A DNA stretch of 64,000 nucleotides from CAZCAQ01 sp964496905 (lineage in GTDB: Bacteria > Patescibacteriota > WWE3 > UBA101185 > UBA10185): the NCBI GenBank assembly GCA_964496905.1, contig CAZCAQ010000002.1:1-64000 (forward strand). Direction: 5' to 3'. The notes under the pieces were generated by a model, which made no database searches, was not told the origin of the DNA, and saw nothing but the letters and a program-made list of their open reading frames with translations. A program made the position numbers and the translations under genes. Below are positions 48,535-58,630 of this stretch, piece after piece. Numbering within the stretch: position 1 is the stretch's first letter; every line of letters begins with the position of its first letter.

Positions 48535-48691
48535 GCTTACAAACACTGTAAGCAAACCAAAAATTTCTACTTTTGTACTCAAATGCCTTACTTTTGCGTA
48601 TGCAAATGCCATACTTTTGTACTCAAATGTACTACTTCGCTAATTCTGTATATTACGAGCATACTAATTTATACGAGATTGTTCGTATAAA
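48535..48691 (-). repeat. Hairpin array with three related repeats in the fusA-tuf spacer
   Basis: From the fusA side: TTTATACGA/TCGTATAAA (9 bp, 48668-48691, ending 1 nt before the stop), then three copies of a CATTTG...CAAAAG hairpin (48613-48630, 48591-48608, 48570-48585; loops AGTA or ATAC, each with the same T-T mismatch), then GCTTAC/GTAAGC (48535-48553). The three central copies are spaced about 21 nt apart. None has a T-run. Confidence 0.8.
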
Positions 48692-48692
48692 A

Positions 48693-50774
48693 TCAAGACT
48701 TTTGCCTGTTACTAATACCTTCTGCAATATTATTTGGAACTTCTTCGTAGTGACTTGGCTCCATCGTAAAATAGGCTCTACCTTGTGTCATGCCTCTAAG
48801 CTCTGTTGCATAGCCAAACATTTCGGCTAATGGTACTTTTGCAGATATTGCAACTGCTGTTCCTCTTGATGTAGTGCCTTCAATTCTACCTCTTTTTGAT
48901 GATAGGTTACCAATAACATCTCCCATATAATCCTCCGGAGCAACAACTTCAACTTTCATTATTGGCTCAATAAGGTAAGGATCTGCCTTGCGCTGTGCTG
49001 ATTTAAAGGCTTCGGAGGCCGCAATTTTAAATGCCATTTCTGATGAGTCAACTTCGTGGAAGGAACCGTCGTATAATGTTACACCAAAATCCACAACTGG
49101 ATAGCCGGCAATAACTCCGCTCTCAGAAGCTTCTTTAATACCTTTTTCAACTGCTGGAACATATTCTTTTGGAATTGAACCGCCAACAATTTTATCTGTA
49201 AATGTAAATCCAGCACCACGTTCTTTAGGTTCCATTTTAATAACAACGTGTCCATACTGACCGCGTCCACCTGATTGTCTAATGTACTTACCTTCAACGT
49301 CGACTGTTTTTTTAACGGTTTCTCTGTAAGCAACTTGTGGTTTTCCTGTATTAACATCTACATTAAATTCGCGCTTTAAGCGGTCAACTTTAATTTCCAA
49401 ATGTAATTCACCCATTCCATGGATTGTAGTTTCTCCAGTTTCAGGATTGCTCTTAATTTGAAATGTAGGATCTTCTTCCAATAATTTCTTTAAAGCATCG
49501 CCAAGCTTATCTCGGTCTGATTTGGTTTTTGGTTCAATGACAAGTCCAATAACTGGATCTGCAAAGTCAATTGATTCTAAAACTATTGGATTTGATTCGG
49601 CGCAAAGAGTATCCCCAGTTGTTGTTAAGGATAAACCAACTGCAGCACCAATTTCTCCTGCGCGGATTTCTTTTAATTCTTCTCTATGGTTTGCGTGCAT
49701 TAACAAAATACGCCCAAGTCGTTCGCGCTCACCTTTAGTTGAGTTTAGTAAATATGTTCCCGCAGCAATTTTTCCTGAATAAACTCTAAAAAATGTCAAT
49801 CTTCCAACATATGGGTCAGTTTGAATTTTAAAGGCAAGTGCTGTAAATGGCGCATCTTCGTCTGTGTTTAAGTTCATTGCTTCACCTTCGGGTGTGTGCC
49901 CAATTATTGCGGGAGTATCTAAAGGTGATGGCAAATAGTGAACAACGGAATCTAAACCAAAACGTGCTGCAATTCCTCGACCATCTCCGCCAAGAACTGC
50001 AAAAAACTTTCCAGATAAGACTGCTTTGCGCATTACGGATCTAAATTCCTCATCAGTAATATCTCCTTCGTTGAGGTACTTTTCCATTAAGCTTTCGTCA
50101 AATTCAACAACTGCTTCCAAAAGCTTTGTTCTGTATTCATCAACCTTTGTAGCCAGTTCTGCAGGAATTTCCCCATCGTCATATTCGTGCTGTTTAAACT
50201 CTTTGTATGTAAAAGCTTTTTTGCTAACTAAATCAACATAACCGTACATATCTTTTTCAAAACCTAAAGGCAACATTATTGGGTGCGCATTAGGCGTAAG
50301 CTTTTCTCTAATAGAATCTAAGCTTTTATAAAAGTCGCCGCCAATTTGATTAATTTTGTTTACAAAGCAAATTCTTGGAACAGAGTATTTATCGGCTTGT
50401 CGCCAAACAGTTTCTGATTGAGGTTCAACTCCCATTTTTCCGTCAAAAACTACAACTGCACCGTCAAGTACGCGCAGAGATCTTTCAACCTCGGCAGTAA
50501 AATCGACGTGTCCTGGGGTATCAATAATGTTAATTCGGTTATCCTTCCAAAAACATGTAGTTGCAGCAGAAGTAATAGTAATACCTCGCTCCCTTTCTTG
50601 AACCATCCAGTCCATTTGAGTATCGCCTTCGTGAACTTCACCTATTTTGTGAGTTTTACCTGTGTAATAAAGGATTGACTCGGTAAATGTAGTTTTACCT
50701 GCATCAATGTGCGCAATGATACCAATATTGCGTATTTGGTCTAAGGGATATGTCTTGTTGCTAGATTCCGCCAT
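48693..50774 (-). CDS. fusA: Elongation factor G
   Basis: 693 residues; translocase of the ribosome. G1 AHIDAGKTT (21-29), G3 DTPGHVDF (85-92), domains II-V all present. The G4 motif reads NKIN (139-142) instead of NKxD: the Asp that recognises the guanine base is Asn (AAT, 50349-50351). This would normally weaken GTP specificity. Starts 5 nt after rpsG. Confidence 0.97.
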   Translation of the reverse strand: MAESSNKTYPLDQIRNIGIIAHIDAGKTTFTESILYYTGKTHKIGEVHEGDTQMDWMVQERERGITITSAATTCFWKDNRINIIDTPGHVDFTAEVERSLRVLDGAVVVFDGKMGVEPQSETVWRQADKYSVPRICFVNKINQIGGDFYKSLDSIREKLTPNAHPIMLPLGFEKDMYGYVDLVSKKAFTYKEFKQHEYDDGEIPAELATKVDEYRTKLLEAVVEFDESLMEKYLNEGDITDEEFRSVMRKAVLSGKFFAVLGGDGRGIAARFGLDSVVHYLPSPLDTPAIIGHTPEGEAMNLNTDEDAPFTALAFKIQTDPYVGRLTFFRVYSGKIAAGTYLLNSTKGERERLGRILLMHANHREELKEIRAGEIGAAVGLSLTTTGDTLCAESNPIVLESIDFADPVIGLVIEPKTKSDRDKLGDALKKLLEEDPTFQIKSNPETGETTIHGMGELHLEIKVDRLKREFNVDVNTGKPQVAYRETVKKTVDVEGKYIRQSGGRGQYGHVVIKMEPKERGAGFTFTDKIVGGSIPKEYVPAVEKGIKEASESGVIAGYPVVDFGVTLYDGSFHEVDSSEMAFKIAASEAFKSAQRKADPYLIEPIMKVEVVAPEDYMGDVIGNLSSKRGRIEGTTSRGTAVAISAKVPLAEMFGYATELRGMTQGRAYFTMEPSHYEEVPNNIAEGISNRQKS

Positions 50775-50779
50775 AGTAG

Positions 50780-51244
50780 TTAAAACCTAAAGTGTGAGAA
50801 CGCCTTGTTAGCATCGGCCATCTTATGCGTATCTTCTTTGGTTTTGATAGCGCTACCAACGTTTTCGTGGGCGTCTAAAATTTCTTTATGAAGTCTTTCT
50901 ACCATGTTTTTTCCACTTTTTGCCCTAGCGGCATTTAATAACCAGCGAATAGCAAGTGCCTCAGCTCTTTCAAAACGAACAGGCATAGGGACTTGATAGG
51001 TTGCACCACCAACGCGACGAGATCTAACTTCTTGTTTTGGCATTAAATTTTTTACGGCATCTTCAAAAAACTTTAGTGCTTCTTTTTTATCCTCATGCAC
51101 TTTTTCTAATGAATCATACAAAATGCTTTCGGCTGTCGATTTTTTACCACCCAACATTAAAACGTTTATAGTCCTCGCAACTAATCTGGACTTGTATAAA
51201 CCGTCTGGTTGAATTGTTCTTTTTTTTGCTCTTTGTGATCTCAT
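50780..51244 (-). CDS. rpsG: Ribosomal protein uS7
   Basis: 154 residues; nucleates 30S head assembly. RVGGATYQVPMPVRFERAEALAIRW (in parts) and LNAARAKSGKNMVERLHKEILDA (in parts) identify it. Usual rpsL-rpsG-fusA order. Confidence 0.98.
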   Translation of the reverse strand: MRSQRAKKRTIQPDGLYKSRLVARTINVLMLGGKKSTAESILYDSLEKVHEDKKEALKFFEDAVKNLMPKQEVRSRRVGGATYQVPMPVRFERAEALAIRWLLNAARAKSGKNMVERLHKEILDAHENVGSAIKTKEDTHKMADANKAFSHFRF

Positions 51245-51253
51245 TTTTGTTTT

Positions 51254-51667
51254 TTATGCTTTTGGCTTCTTAGTTCCATAAATTGATCTTGATGTTTTTC
51301 TTTTTTCAACACCTGTTAAGTCATATTTGCCACGCACAATTGTATATTTTATACCAGGAAGATCTTTTACTCTACCCCCTCTTACTAATACAACAGAGTG
51401 TTCTTGTAATTTATGACCTTCTCCAGGAATGTATGCTGTTACTTCAGATCCGTTAGAAAGTCGCACTCTTGCAACTTTTCGTAGTGCTGAGTTTGGCTTT
51501 CTTGGAGTTGCTGTTTTAACAATTAAGCATACACCTCGTTTAAAAGGTGATTTTTTTGCAACTGGTCTTCGTTTTAAGGTATTGAACGAAAAGGACATTG
51601 CCTTATTCTTTACCTTAGTTATTTTTGTTTTTCTTTCTTTTCTTATTAGTTGGTTAATAGTTGGCAT
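51254..51667 (-). CDS. rpsL: Ribosomal protein uS12
   Basis: 137 residues; decoding-centre protein. PTINQLIRKERK start, TPRKPNSALRKVARVRLSNG and RGGRVKDLPGIKY (the methylthiolated Asp position retained). First gene of the str segment, 34 nt after rpoC. Confidence 0.99.
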   Translation of the reverse strand: MPTINQLIRKERKTKITKVKNKAMSFSFNTLKRRPVAKKSPFKRGVCLIVKTATPRKPNSALRKVARVRLSNGSEVTAYIPGEGHKLQEHSVVLVRGGRVKDLPGIKYTIVRGKYDLTGVEKRKTSRSIYGTKKPKA

Positions 51668-51672
51668 ATCAT

Positions 51673-51703
51673 TTCTTTCTGTAGAAAGAAGGCGTTAGTC
51701 TTC
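51673..51703 (-). other. Overlapping stem-loops at the rpoC stop codon
   Basis: GAAG/CTTC (51688-51703, loop ACTAACGC) uses the rpoC TGA (51702-51704); TTCTTTC/GAAAGAA (51673-51690, loop TACA) overlaps it by 3 nt, so the two are alternatives. The TGAAGACTAACGCCTTCT sequence resembles the element at the rplE end. Confidence 0.5.
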
Positions 51704-54700
51704 ATTCCTCTATTTGAGCCTCAACACCGGTTGGAATTAATCTACCGATTATGACGTTTTCCTTTAGACCCAAAAGCTTATCAACCTTACCAGAAGCAGC
51801 TGCCTCGGTCAACACTTGTGATGTTTGAATAAAGCTTGCTGCAGCCAAAAAGCTATCTGTTTTAAGTGATGCTTTGGTAATACCTAACAAAGTTAGCTTT
51901 GCTTCAGCCGGCTCGCCACCAACTGCCAAAACTGCTTCATTTACTTCTTGGAATCTTGCTCTTGTGGCTATTTCGCCTGGCAAAAATTCTGTGTCGCCAA
52001 TTTCTTCAATTCTAACAATGTTAAACATTTGCTTAACTATTGTTTCAACATGTTTATCGTTAATTGATACACCTTGCGATGCGTAAACATTTTGAATCTC
52101 ATCAACTATGTATTTGGCAGTTCCTGCGGCGCCAACTGTTCTAAGTAATTCAGTTAAGTCTAAGTTTCCTGATGTTAGCTTTGCCCCTTTTTCAACTAAA
52201 TCTCCATCTTCTATTAAAATTTCTGAAACAGGATCTACAACATATTCAACAAACTGCATATCTTCTGTTTTATCTACTGCAACTATTGCAATTCGGCGTT
52301 CATCACCGTTTATTGAAATTTTGGCATTTCCTGAAATTTCAGACATTATTGCCAAATTCTTTGGATTTCGAGCTTCAAAAAGTTCCTCAACTCGTGGCAA
52401 ACCTTGAGTAATATCTTGCTTAACAATACCACCTGTGTGGAATGTTCTCATTGTTAATTGCGTTCCAGGTTCTCCAATTGATTGAGCTGCTGCAATACCT
52501 ACCGCTGTACCTAACGCGACTGGCTCATGCGTCATCATGTCGGTACCATAACACATAGTACAAACGCCTCGCTGTGTTGAACAATTAAGCACAGAGCGGA
52601 TTTTCATTGTTTCAGCTCCTGTTTTTTCAATTTCGAGTAATATTTCTGGTGTTAATAGTGTGTCTTTTTTATGTACAACTTTACCATCAACAACAATATC
52701 CGCTGCCAAGTATCTACCATTAAAGCGGGTCTTAAATGGATCAATTAGTGTGCCCTCGCCAACTTTTACTGTTCTTCCTTCATGCGTACCACAATCGTGT
52801 TCTCTTATTAAAACTTCTTGAGCAACATCTGCAAGTCTTCTAGTTAAGTACCCAGCATCTGCAGTTTTTAAACCTTTATCTACAAGACCTTTTCTAGCTC
52901 CTCTAGAACCTATAAAGTATTCCAAACCTGACAAACCGTGCTTGTAATTTCCCAAAATAGGAAGTTCTACAACTTTACCGGTAGGATCAGAAATAAGTCC
53001 TTTTATACCTGCAATCTGTTTTAGCTGCTCGGTGTCTGCTCTAGTTGCTTTTGACTTAATAAGTACTCTAACTGGGTTATCGTCTTGTAATGCTTCCCAA
53101 GCTAATCCGCCAACTTCTTGCGTAAGCTTTAACCAAATATCTTGTTTTGATCGTGATGCCTCTTGTACGGTTAAAAGACCTCTTCGATAATTTTTGTCAA
53201 TTTCTGCGACTGCTGATTTTGCGTCTTCAATAAGTTGAGGCAAGTTACTAGGAACCTCAAAGTCTGATAAAGCTACTGAGTGACCAGATGCTGTTCCATA
53301 TTTAAGTCCCATTGTTTTAATATCATCTACCAGTTTAATTAATACATCTCTTGAATGTGTCTCAAGTGCTTGTGACAAAATTGCGTTCATTTTTGATTTA
53401 TCAACCGGAACGTTAACAAACTCAAATCCTTCTGGAAGAATACTATTAAATATGATTCTACCTATTGTCGTTTCTACAATTTCACCATTGAGTCTTACTT
53501 GGATAGCTTGTGTAAGTTTGATTATATTTTCGTGTTGATAAGCAAGCAAAGCTTCTTCTTTAGAGCCAAAAACTCTTGGGAACTTTGCGATAGATTCATT
53601 AAGCATGGTTACAAAGTACAAACCAAAAATGATAGTTTTTGTAGGTACTGAAGACAATGAACCGTCTGATGGTTTAAAAATGTTATTTGATGCCAACATT
53701 ATTGTCTTAGCTTCTTCGATTGCCTTTTCTGACAATGGAATGTGAATTGACATTTGGTCACCGTCAAAGTCTGCGTTGTAACCACCTGTAACTACCAATG
53801 TTAACTGAACTGCATTTCCTTCAATTAGTTTTGGATAGAATGCTTGAATACCAAGTCTCCAAAGTGTAGGTTGTCTGTTTAATAGCACTGGGTGGCCTTT
53901 TACCACTTCTTCTAATATTTCAAAAACTTCTGGTCCTCTTGCTTCCAATACAAACTTTGCGCTTTTTACGTTGGGGGCATAGCCTCTTGCTAAAATCTCT
54001 CGCAAAACCATTGGCTTAAATAGCTCTAGTGCCATTTCTTTTGGCAAACCGCATTCGTTTAAATCTAGTTCAGGTCCGTTTACAATAACTGAACGACCAG
54101 AATAGTCTACGCGCTTTCCTAATAAGTTAAGCCTAAAGCGACCTTGCTTTCCTTTTAACATGTCGGCGAGTGATCTTAATTGTTTTTTACCTTTGGTGTT
54201 TCGGAGGTTTTGTCTTTGTTTAGTTGAATCAAAAAGCGCATCAACCGATTCTTGAAGCATTCTTTTTTCGTTTCTAATAATTATTTCAGGTGCTCCAAGA
54301 TCTAAGAGCCTGCGTAAACGGTTGTTTCTGTTAATAACTCTTCTGTAAAGATCGTTTAAATCAGATGTAGCAAATCTTCCACCATCTAATTGAACCATAG
54401 GGCGCAAATCAGGTGGTATTACCGGCAAAATATCCAAAACCATTCGGCTTGGATTAATATTTGCTCTTCTAAAACCTTCTACAACTTTTAATCTTTTTGA
54501 AATTTTTAACGCTTTTTGGCCTTTTGATTTTTCTAGCTCTGCTGACAGTTCTAATGAGAGCTCATTTAAGTCAACGCTGTCGAGTACGTTTTTAATCGCA
54601 TCTGCACCAATTTCAATGGTACAAAACATATCTAGGTAGTCTATTAAATTGTAATATTCTGTGTCGGCTAAGACTGTTCTTAACTGAACTGCTTCAATTT

Positions 54701-55379
54701 TTCTTTGAACTAATTTATAGCCTTTTTCAAATTCTTCTATTTGTTTGGCTTGTTCTTCTTGAAGTTTAACTAATTGCTGTTTTACTTTAAGAGCGGCTTC
54801 CTGAGCTGAAAAGCCTTCTTTATCTTTACCATGAGATTTAAACTCTTTTTCAAGTTCTTCTGTTTTTTTATCAAGTTCTTTTTGAAAACGCTCTTTTGCA
54901 GCTAATAGGTCTTTTTCTACTTTTGAAATTGCGGCCGCTTTTTGTTCTGGATCAATTCCCGTTACGATAAAGCTTGAGAAATAGATGATTGATTCCAAAT
55001 TTCTTGGCGATATATCAAGCAAAAGTGCCAAGTTTGAGGGTATTCCCTTAAAAAACCAAACGTGAACTGCGGGTGATGCTAACTTTATGTGTCCCATTCT
55101 TTCGCGTCTTACTCTTGAGTGAGTAACTTCAACACCGCACTTATCGCAAATTACACCTTTGTAGCGGATTCTTTTGTATTTTCCGCAGTGACACTCGTAG
55201 TCATTGACTGGTCCAAAAATTCTTTCATCAAAAAGACCGTCTTTTTCAGGTTTAAAAGTCCTGTAGTTAATGGTTTCTGGCTTTGTTACTTCACCGTATG
55301 ACCACCCTAAAATGTCATCGCTAGAAGCAAGATATATTTGTAATGCATCAAATTCTTTTAAATCTCCTAAATTTCTCAT
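51702..55379 (-). CDS. rpoC: RNA polymerase beta' subunit
   Basis: 1225 residues. N-terminal zinc finger CHCGKYKRIRYKGVICDKCG (ligands about 70-88), catalytic NADFDGDQM with the three Mg-binding Asp, the bridge helix/trigger loop region with GTQLTMRTFHTGG, and the second zinc site CSTQRGVCTMC. Long charged coiled coil near 150-230. Starts 3 nt after rpoB. Confidence 0.99.
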   Translation of the reverse strand: MRNLGDLKEFDALQIYLASSDDILGWSYGEVTKPETINYRTFKPEKDGLFDERIFGPVNDYECHCGKYKRIRYKGVICDKCGVEVTHSRVRRERMGHIKLASPAVHVWFFKGIPSNLALLLDISPRNLESIIYFSSFIVTGIDPEQKAAAISKVEKDLLAAKERFQKELDKKTEELEKEFKSHGKDKEGFSAQEAALKVKQQLVKLQEEQAKQIEEFEKGYKLVQRKIEAVQLRTVLADTEYYNLIDYLDMFCTIEIGADAIKNVLDSVDLNELSLELSAELEKSKGQKALKISKRLKVVEGFRRANINPSRMVLDILPVIPPDLRPMVQLDGGRFATSDLNDLYRRVINRNNRLRRLLDLGAPEIIIRNEKRMLQESVDALFDSTKQRQNLRNTKGKKQLRSLADMLKGKQGRFRLNLLGKRVDYSGRSVIVNGPELDLNECGLPKEMALELFKPMVLREILARGYAPNVKSAKFVLEARGPEVFEILEEVVKGHPVLLNRQPTLWRLGIQAFYPKLIEGNAVQLTLVVTGGYNADFDGDQMSIHIPLSEKAIEEAKTIMLASNNIFKPSDGSLSSVPTKTIIFGLYFVTMLNESIAKFPRVFGSKEEALLAYQHENIIKLTQAIQVRLNGEIVETTIGRIIFNSILPEGFEFVNVPVDKSKMNAILSQALETHSRDVLIKLVDDIKTMGLKYGTASGHSVALSDFEVPSNLPQLIEDAKSAVAEIDKNYRRGLLTVQEASRSKQDIWLKLTQEVGGLAWEALQDDNPVRVLIKSKATRADTEQLKQIAGIKGLISDPTGKVVELPILGNYKHGLSGLEYFIGSRGARKGLVDKGLKTADAGYLTRRLADVAQEVLIREHDCGTHEGRTVKVGEGTLIDPFKTRFNGRYLAADIVVDGKVVHKKDTLLTPEILLEIEKTGAETMKIRSVLNCSTQRGVCTMCYGTDMMTHEPVALGTAVGIAAAQSIGEPGTQLTMRTFHTGGIVKQDITQGLPRVEELFEARNPKNLAIMSEISGNAKISINGDERRIAIVAVDKTEDMQFVEYVVDPVSEILIEDGDLVEKGAKLTSGNLDLTELLRTVGAAGTAKYIVDEIQNVYASQGVSINDKHVETIVKQMFNIVRIEEIGDTEFLPGEIATRARFQEVNEAVLAVGGEPAEAKLTLLGITKASLKTDSFLAAASFIQTSQVLTEAAASGKVDKLLGLKENVIIGRLIPTGVEAQIEE

Positions 55380-55382
55380 ATT

Positions 55383-58300
55383 TTATTCAAGTGCTGCTAT
55401 TGCAACATCTTCCTCCACTCCTCCAACTGCATCCTCTTCTTCAAGAGTCACACCTAAAGGATTAATTCCTAAACACAAACCATTAATTTCTCTTACTAGT
55501 AACTTAAATGATTCAGGAACGCTTGGTTGCTTAATTGGCTCACCTTGCAAAATGGACTTGTAAGCTTGAGTTCTTCCAACCAAATCGTCTGACTTAATTG
55601 TTAATATTTCTTGTAAAACGTGTCTTGCACCATAAGCTTCAAGTGCCCACACTTCCATTTCTCCAAATCTCTGACCTCCAAATTGAGCTTTACCTCCAAG
55701 TGGTTGTTGAGTAATTAATGAGTAAGGACCTGTTGATCTTGCGTGCATTTTTTCTTCTGCTATGTGATACAGCTTAAGAACATAAGTTGAACCTACGACT
55801 ACTTCGTCTTTAAAGTATTCGCCAGTTCTTCCATCGATAAGTCTCATTTTTCCAGTTGTTGGCAAACCAGCTTCAGCTAACTGCGATTCAACGTAAGAAT
55901 ATGGATCACCTTCAAAATTATAGATTGTATAGTTTCTACCTAATTTTTTGCCTGCATAACCAAGTGGTGCTTCTAAAATTTGACCAACATTCATACGACG
56001 TAAAACTGCATCTGAAGATAAGATCAAATCTACTGGTGTTCCGTCTTCTAAGTGAGGCATATCGGCCGCAGGAACTATTCTTGAAATGACACCTTTGTTA
56101 CCGTGTCGACCTGCTAATTTGTCGCCAACTTCGATTTTTCTTCGTTGTGCTACATAAATCGTGATTTCTTTTAAAACACCGGCTCCTAAGTTGTTGTTGT
56201 CGTTTCGATCTACTTCTTTAATTCCTATTACTACGCCGTGTTCTCCATGAGGCATGACGAGTGAGTTGTCTTTAACTTCTTTTGCTTTTTCACCAAAAAT
56301 TGCTCTTAATAGTCGTTCTTCGGCTGATAATTCAACATCACCTTTTGGCGCGACTTTACCTACTAAAATGTCGCCAGCTTTAACTTTTGATCCAACTGCA
56401 ACAATTCCATCAGCGTCTAGGTGTCTTAAAACTTCGTCGGGTACATTTGGAATATCTCTTGAAACTTCTTCAGGTCCTAATTTTGTTTCCAAAACTTGAA
56501 CTTTATGGTCTGTTATGTGAATTGATGTTAAAACGTCTTCTTTAACGAGCCTATCTGAAATTACCAAACCATCTTCATATTCATAACCTTGCCAAATCAT
56601 GTATGCTGTAAAAAGGTTAGTTCCAAGCGAAAGTTCACCACCCATAACTGAAGGCCCCTCAGCTAATAAGTCACCTTTTTTAACTTTATCTCCAGTTTTT
56701 ACAATAACTCTTTGGTTAATACATGTATCTTGGTTAGACTGAACAAACTTTTGGACTGAGTAGGTGGATTTTCCACCTGTTGAGTTACTAATAACAACCT
56801 TTTCGGCATCTGTGTATTCAACAATACCGTCTTCTTCTGCTCGTGTTGTGTAACCTGTGTTGTCTGCAATTACTTCTTCAATACCAGATCCAACTATTGG
56901 AGCTTCCGGCTTTACCAAAGGCACTGCCTGAGACATTTGCTGCGTAGCGACTAAGGCTCTGTTAACGTCGTCGTGGCTTAAAAATGGAATAAGCCCTGCT
57001 GAAATACCAACGACTTGCATTGGGATTAACTCAATATATTGGGCTTCTGAAACATTGCCCAATGAAAATACTGAACCTCTTCTTAAAGGAACTTGTGTTT
57101 GAGTTATGTAACCGTTTTCGTCAATTGTAACTGACCTATCTGTAATATTATTTTGAACTTCTTGGTATGCCGCTAAGTATTCAACCTGATCTGTAACTTT
57201 AATTCTACCGTCTGCTTCTTTTTCAAGCTTAACGTAAGGAGTTTCTAAAAATCCATATTCATTTACGTATGCAAACATTGCAAGGTAGGTTATAAGTCCA
57301 ATGCTTTGACCTTCTGGAGTTCTAACAGGACATACTCTGCCAAAGTGAGTGTAATGCACGTCTCTAACAGCCATACTTGCGCGTTCTTTTGTAAGTCCAC
57401 CTTTACCCAAAACTGACATTCTTCTTAAATGATCTAGTGACGTTAGTGGGTTCTGTTGATCTAAAAACTGCGATAACTGACCTGATGCAAAAAAGCTGTG
57501 TACTTTTGACGCAACTGCTCTAGGTGAAATTAAAATAGAAGGAGTTGGGAGTTCTTCCCTTGGTTGCAAACTCATTCTCTCCTTGATGTTCTTTTCCATT
57601 TGTAAAAAGCCAACTCTTATTTCGTTTTGTAAAAGCTCACCTACGCGCTTAACTCTTCGGTTCATTAGGTGGTCAACGTCGCTTACTTCTCGTTGTCCGT
57701 TATTAAGCTTGATTATTTCTTCTACTATTCTAATTATGTCTTCTAGTTGCAAAAGTCTGTATTTTGGCTCGTTTGGTACATTTAAGCCAAGAGCTACATT
57801 TAGTTTAAATCGGCCAACTTTTCCTAAGCTGTAACGTCTTTTATTAAAAAAGGTTGCTTCAACTAAAGCCTCGGCATTTTCTAATATTAAAGGTTCTCCA
57901 GGACGTACTTTTCTGTATATTTCAAGTGCTGCTTCTTGCCTTGATGAAGACGGGTCTTTGGCTATAGTTGCAGCAATGTATGAAATTTCTGGGTCATTAT
58001 CTACGTCTTTAAATCTTTCCATAATTGCATCGTCGGTTTCAAGACCAAATACTCTTAAGAGTGTTGTCAATGCAATTTTTCTTCTTCGGTCAATTTTTAC
58101 TGATAATGCGCCGCTTCTTGAGGTTTCAATTTCTAACCATACACCGTTTTTTGGGAGAATCTTGGCGCCACCAAGCATTTTTCCAGTTGTTGGAGATGGG
58201 CTACCATTAAAAAGCACTCCCTCGGAGCGCACTAGTTGGTTTACTACGACTCTTGAAACGCCGTTAATAATAAATGTTCCCTTATTTGTAATTAATGGGA

Positions 58301-58613
58301 CATCGCCCATATAAATTTGTTGAGATTTTTCTTTTTTAGTAAGTGGATCTTTTACTGTAGCTTTTAAATACCAAGGAGCGTCAAATGTTCTACCTGAATG
58401 AAGTGCTTCTTGTTCTGAAATGTTTGGTTTGTCTATTTTTGAGTCGGTTAAAGATAGTACCCAGCCCTTACCGCTGTAGTCTTCAATAATGCCCAATTCG
58501 TCAAGAATCTCTGAAATTCCTTCATTAAGGAACCATTCATAAGAATCAAGCTGAACACGGGACAAATTGGGCAAGGTAAACTTATTTTTTTTATTTGTAG
58601 ATGTATATCTCAT
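55383..58613 (-). CDS. rpoB: RNA polymerase beta subunit
   Basis: About 1076 residues from MRYTSTNKKNKFTLPNLSRV. An in-frame TTG at 58676 would add 21 residues, but that stretch is a chain of hairpins, so I reject it. Rifampicin-pocket region (FFASGQLSQFLDQQNPLTSLDHLRRMSVLG in parts), KLAGRHGNKGVISR and the C-terminal QQPLGGKAQFGGQRFGEMEVWALE (in parts) are present. First gene of the superoperon. Confidence 0.98.
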   Translation of the reverse strand: MRYTSTNKKNKFTLPNLSRVQLDSYEWFLNEGISEILDELGIIEDYSGKGWVLSLTDSKIDKPNISEQEALHSGRTFDAPWYLKATVKDPLTKKEKSQQIYMGDVPLITNKGTFIINGVSRVVVNQLVRSEGVLFNGSPSPTTGKMLGGAKILPKNGVWLEIETSRSGALSVKIDRRRKIALTTLLRVFGLETDDAIMERFKDVDNDPEISYIAATIAKDPSSSRQEAALEIYRKVRPGEPLILENAEALVEATFFNKRRYSLGKVGRFKLNVALGLNVPNEPKYRLLQLEDIIRIVEEIIKLNNGQREVSDVDHLMNRRVKRVGELLQNEIRVGFLQMEKNIKERMSLQPREELPTPSILISPRAVASKVHSFFASGQLSQFLDQQNPLTSLDHLRRMSVLGKGGLTKERASMAVRDVHYTHFGRVCPVRTPEGQSIGLITYLAMFAYVNEYGFLETPYVKLEKEADGRIKVTDQVEYLAAYQEVQNNITDRSVTIDENGYITQTQVPLRRGSVFSLGNVSEAQYIELIPMQVVGISAGLIPFLSHDDVNRALVATQQMSQAVPLVKPEAPIVGSGIEEVIADNTGYTTRAEEDGIVEYTDAEKVVISNSTGGKSTYSVQKFVQSNQDTCINQRVIVKTGDKVKKGDLLAEGPSVMGGELSLGTNLFTAYMIWQGYEYEDGLVISDRLVKEDVLTSIHITDHKVQVLETKLGPEEVSRDIPNVPDEVLRHLDADGIVAVGSKVKAGDILVGKVAPKGDVELSAEERLLRAIFGEKAKEVKDNSLVMPHGEHGVVIGIKEVDRNDNNNLGAGVLKEITIYVAQRRKIEVGDKLAGRHGNKGVISRIVPAADMPHLEDGTPVDLILSSDAVLRRMNVGQILEAPLGYAGKKLGRNYTIYNFEGDPYSYVESQLAEAGLPTTGKMRLIDGRTGEYFKDEVVVGSTYVLKLYHIAEEKMHARSTGPYSLITQQPLGGKAQFGGQRFGEMEVWALEAYGARHVLQEILTIKSDDLVGRTQAYKSILQGEPIKQPSVPESFKLLVREINGLCLGINPLGVTLEEEDAVGGVEEDVAIAALE

Positions 58614-58630
58614 TAAGTTTTTTTTATTCT

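Noticed and set aside
48535..48691. CRISPR-like array
   Set aside because: The repeats are short hairpins about 21 nt apart without unique spacers, and no cas gene is present.
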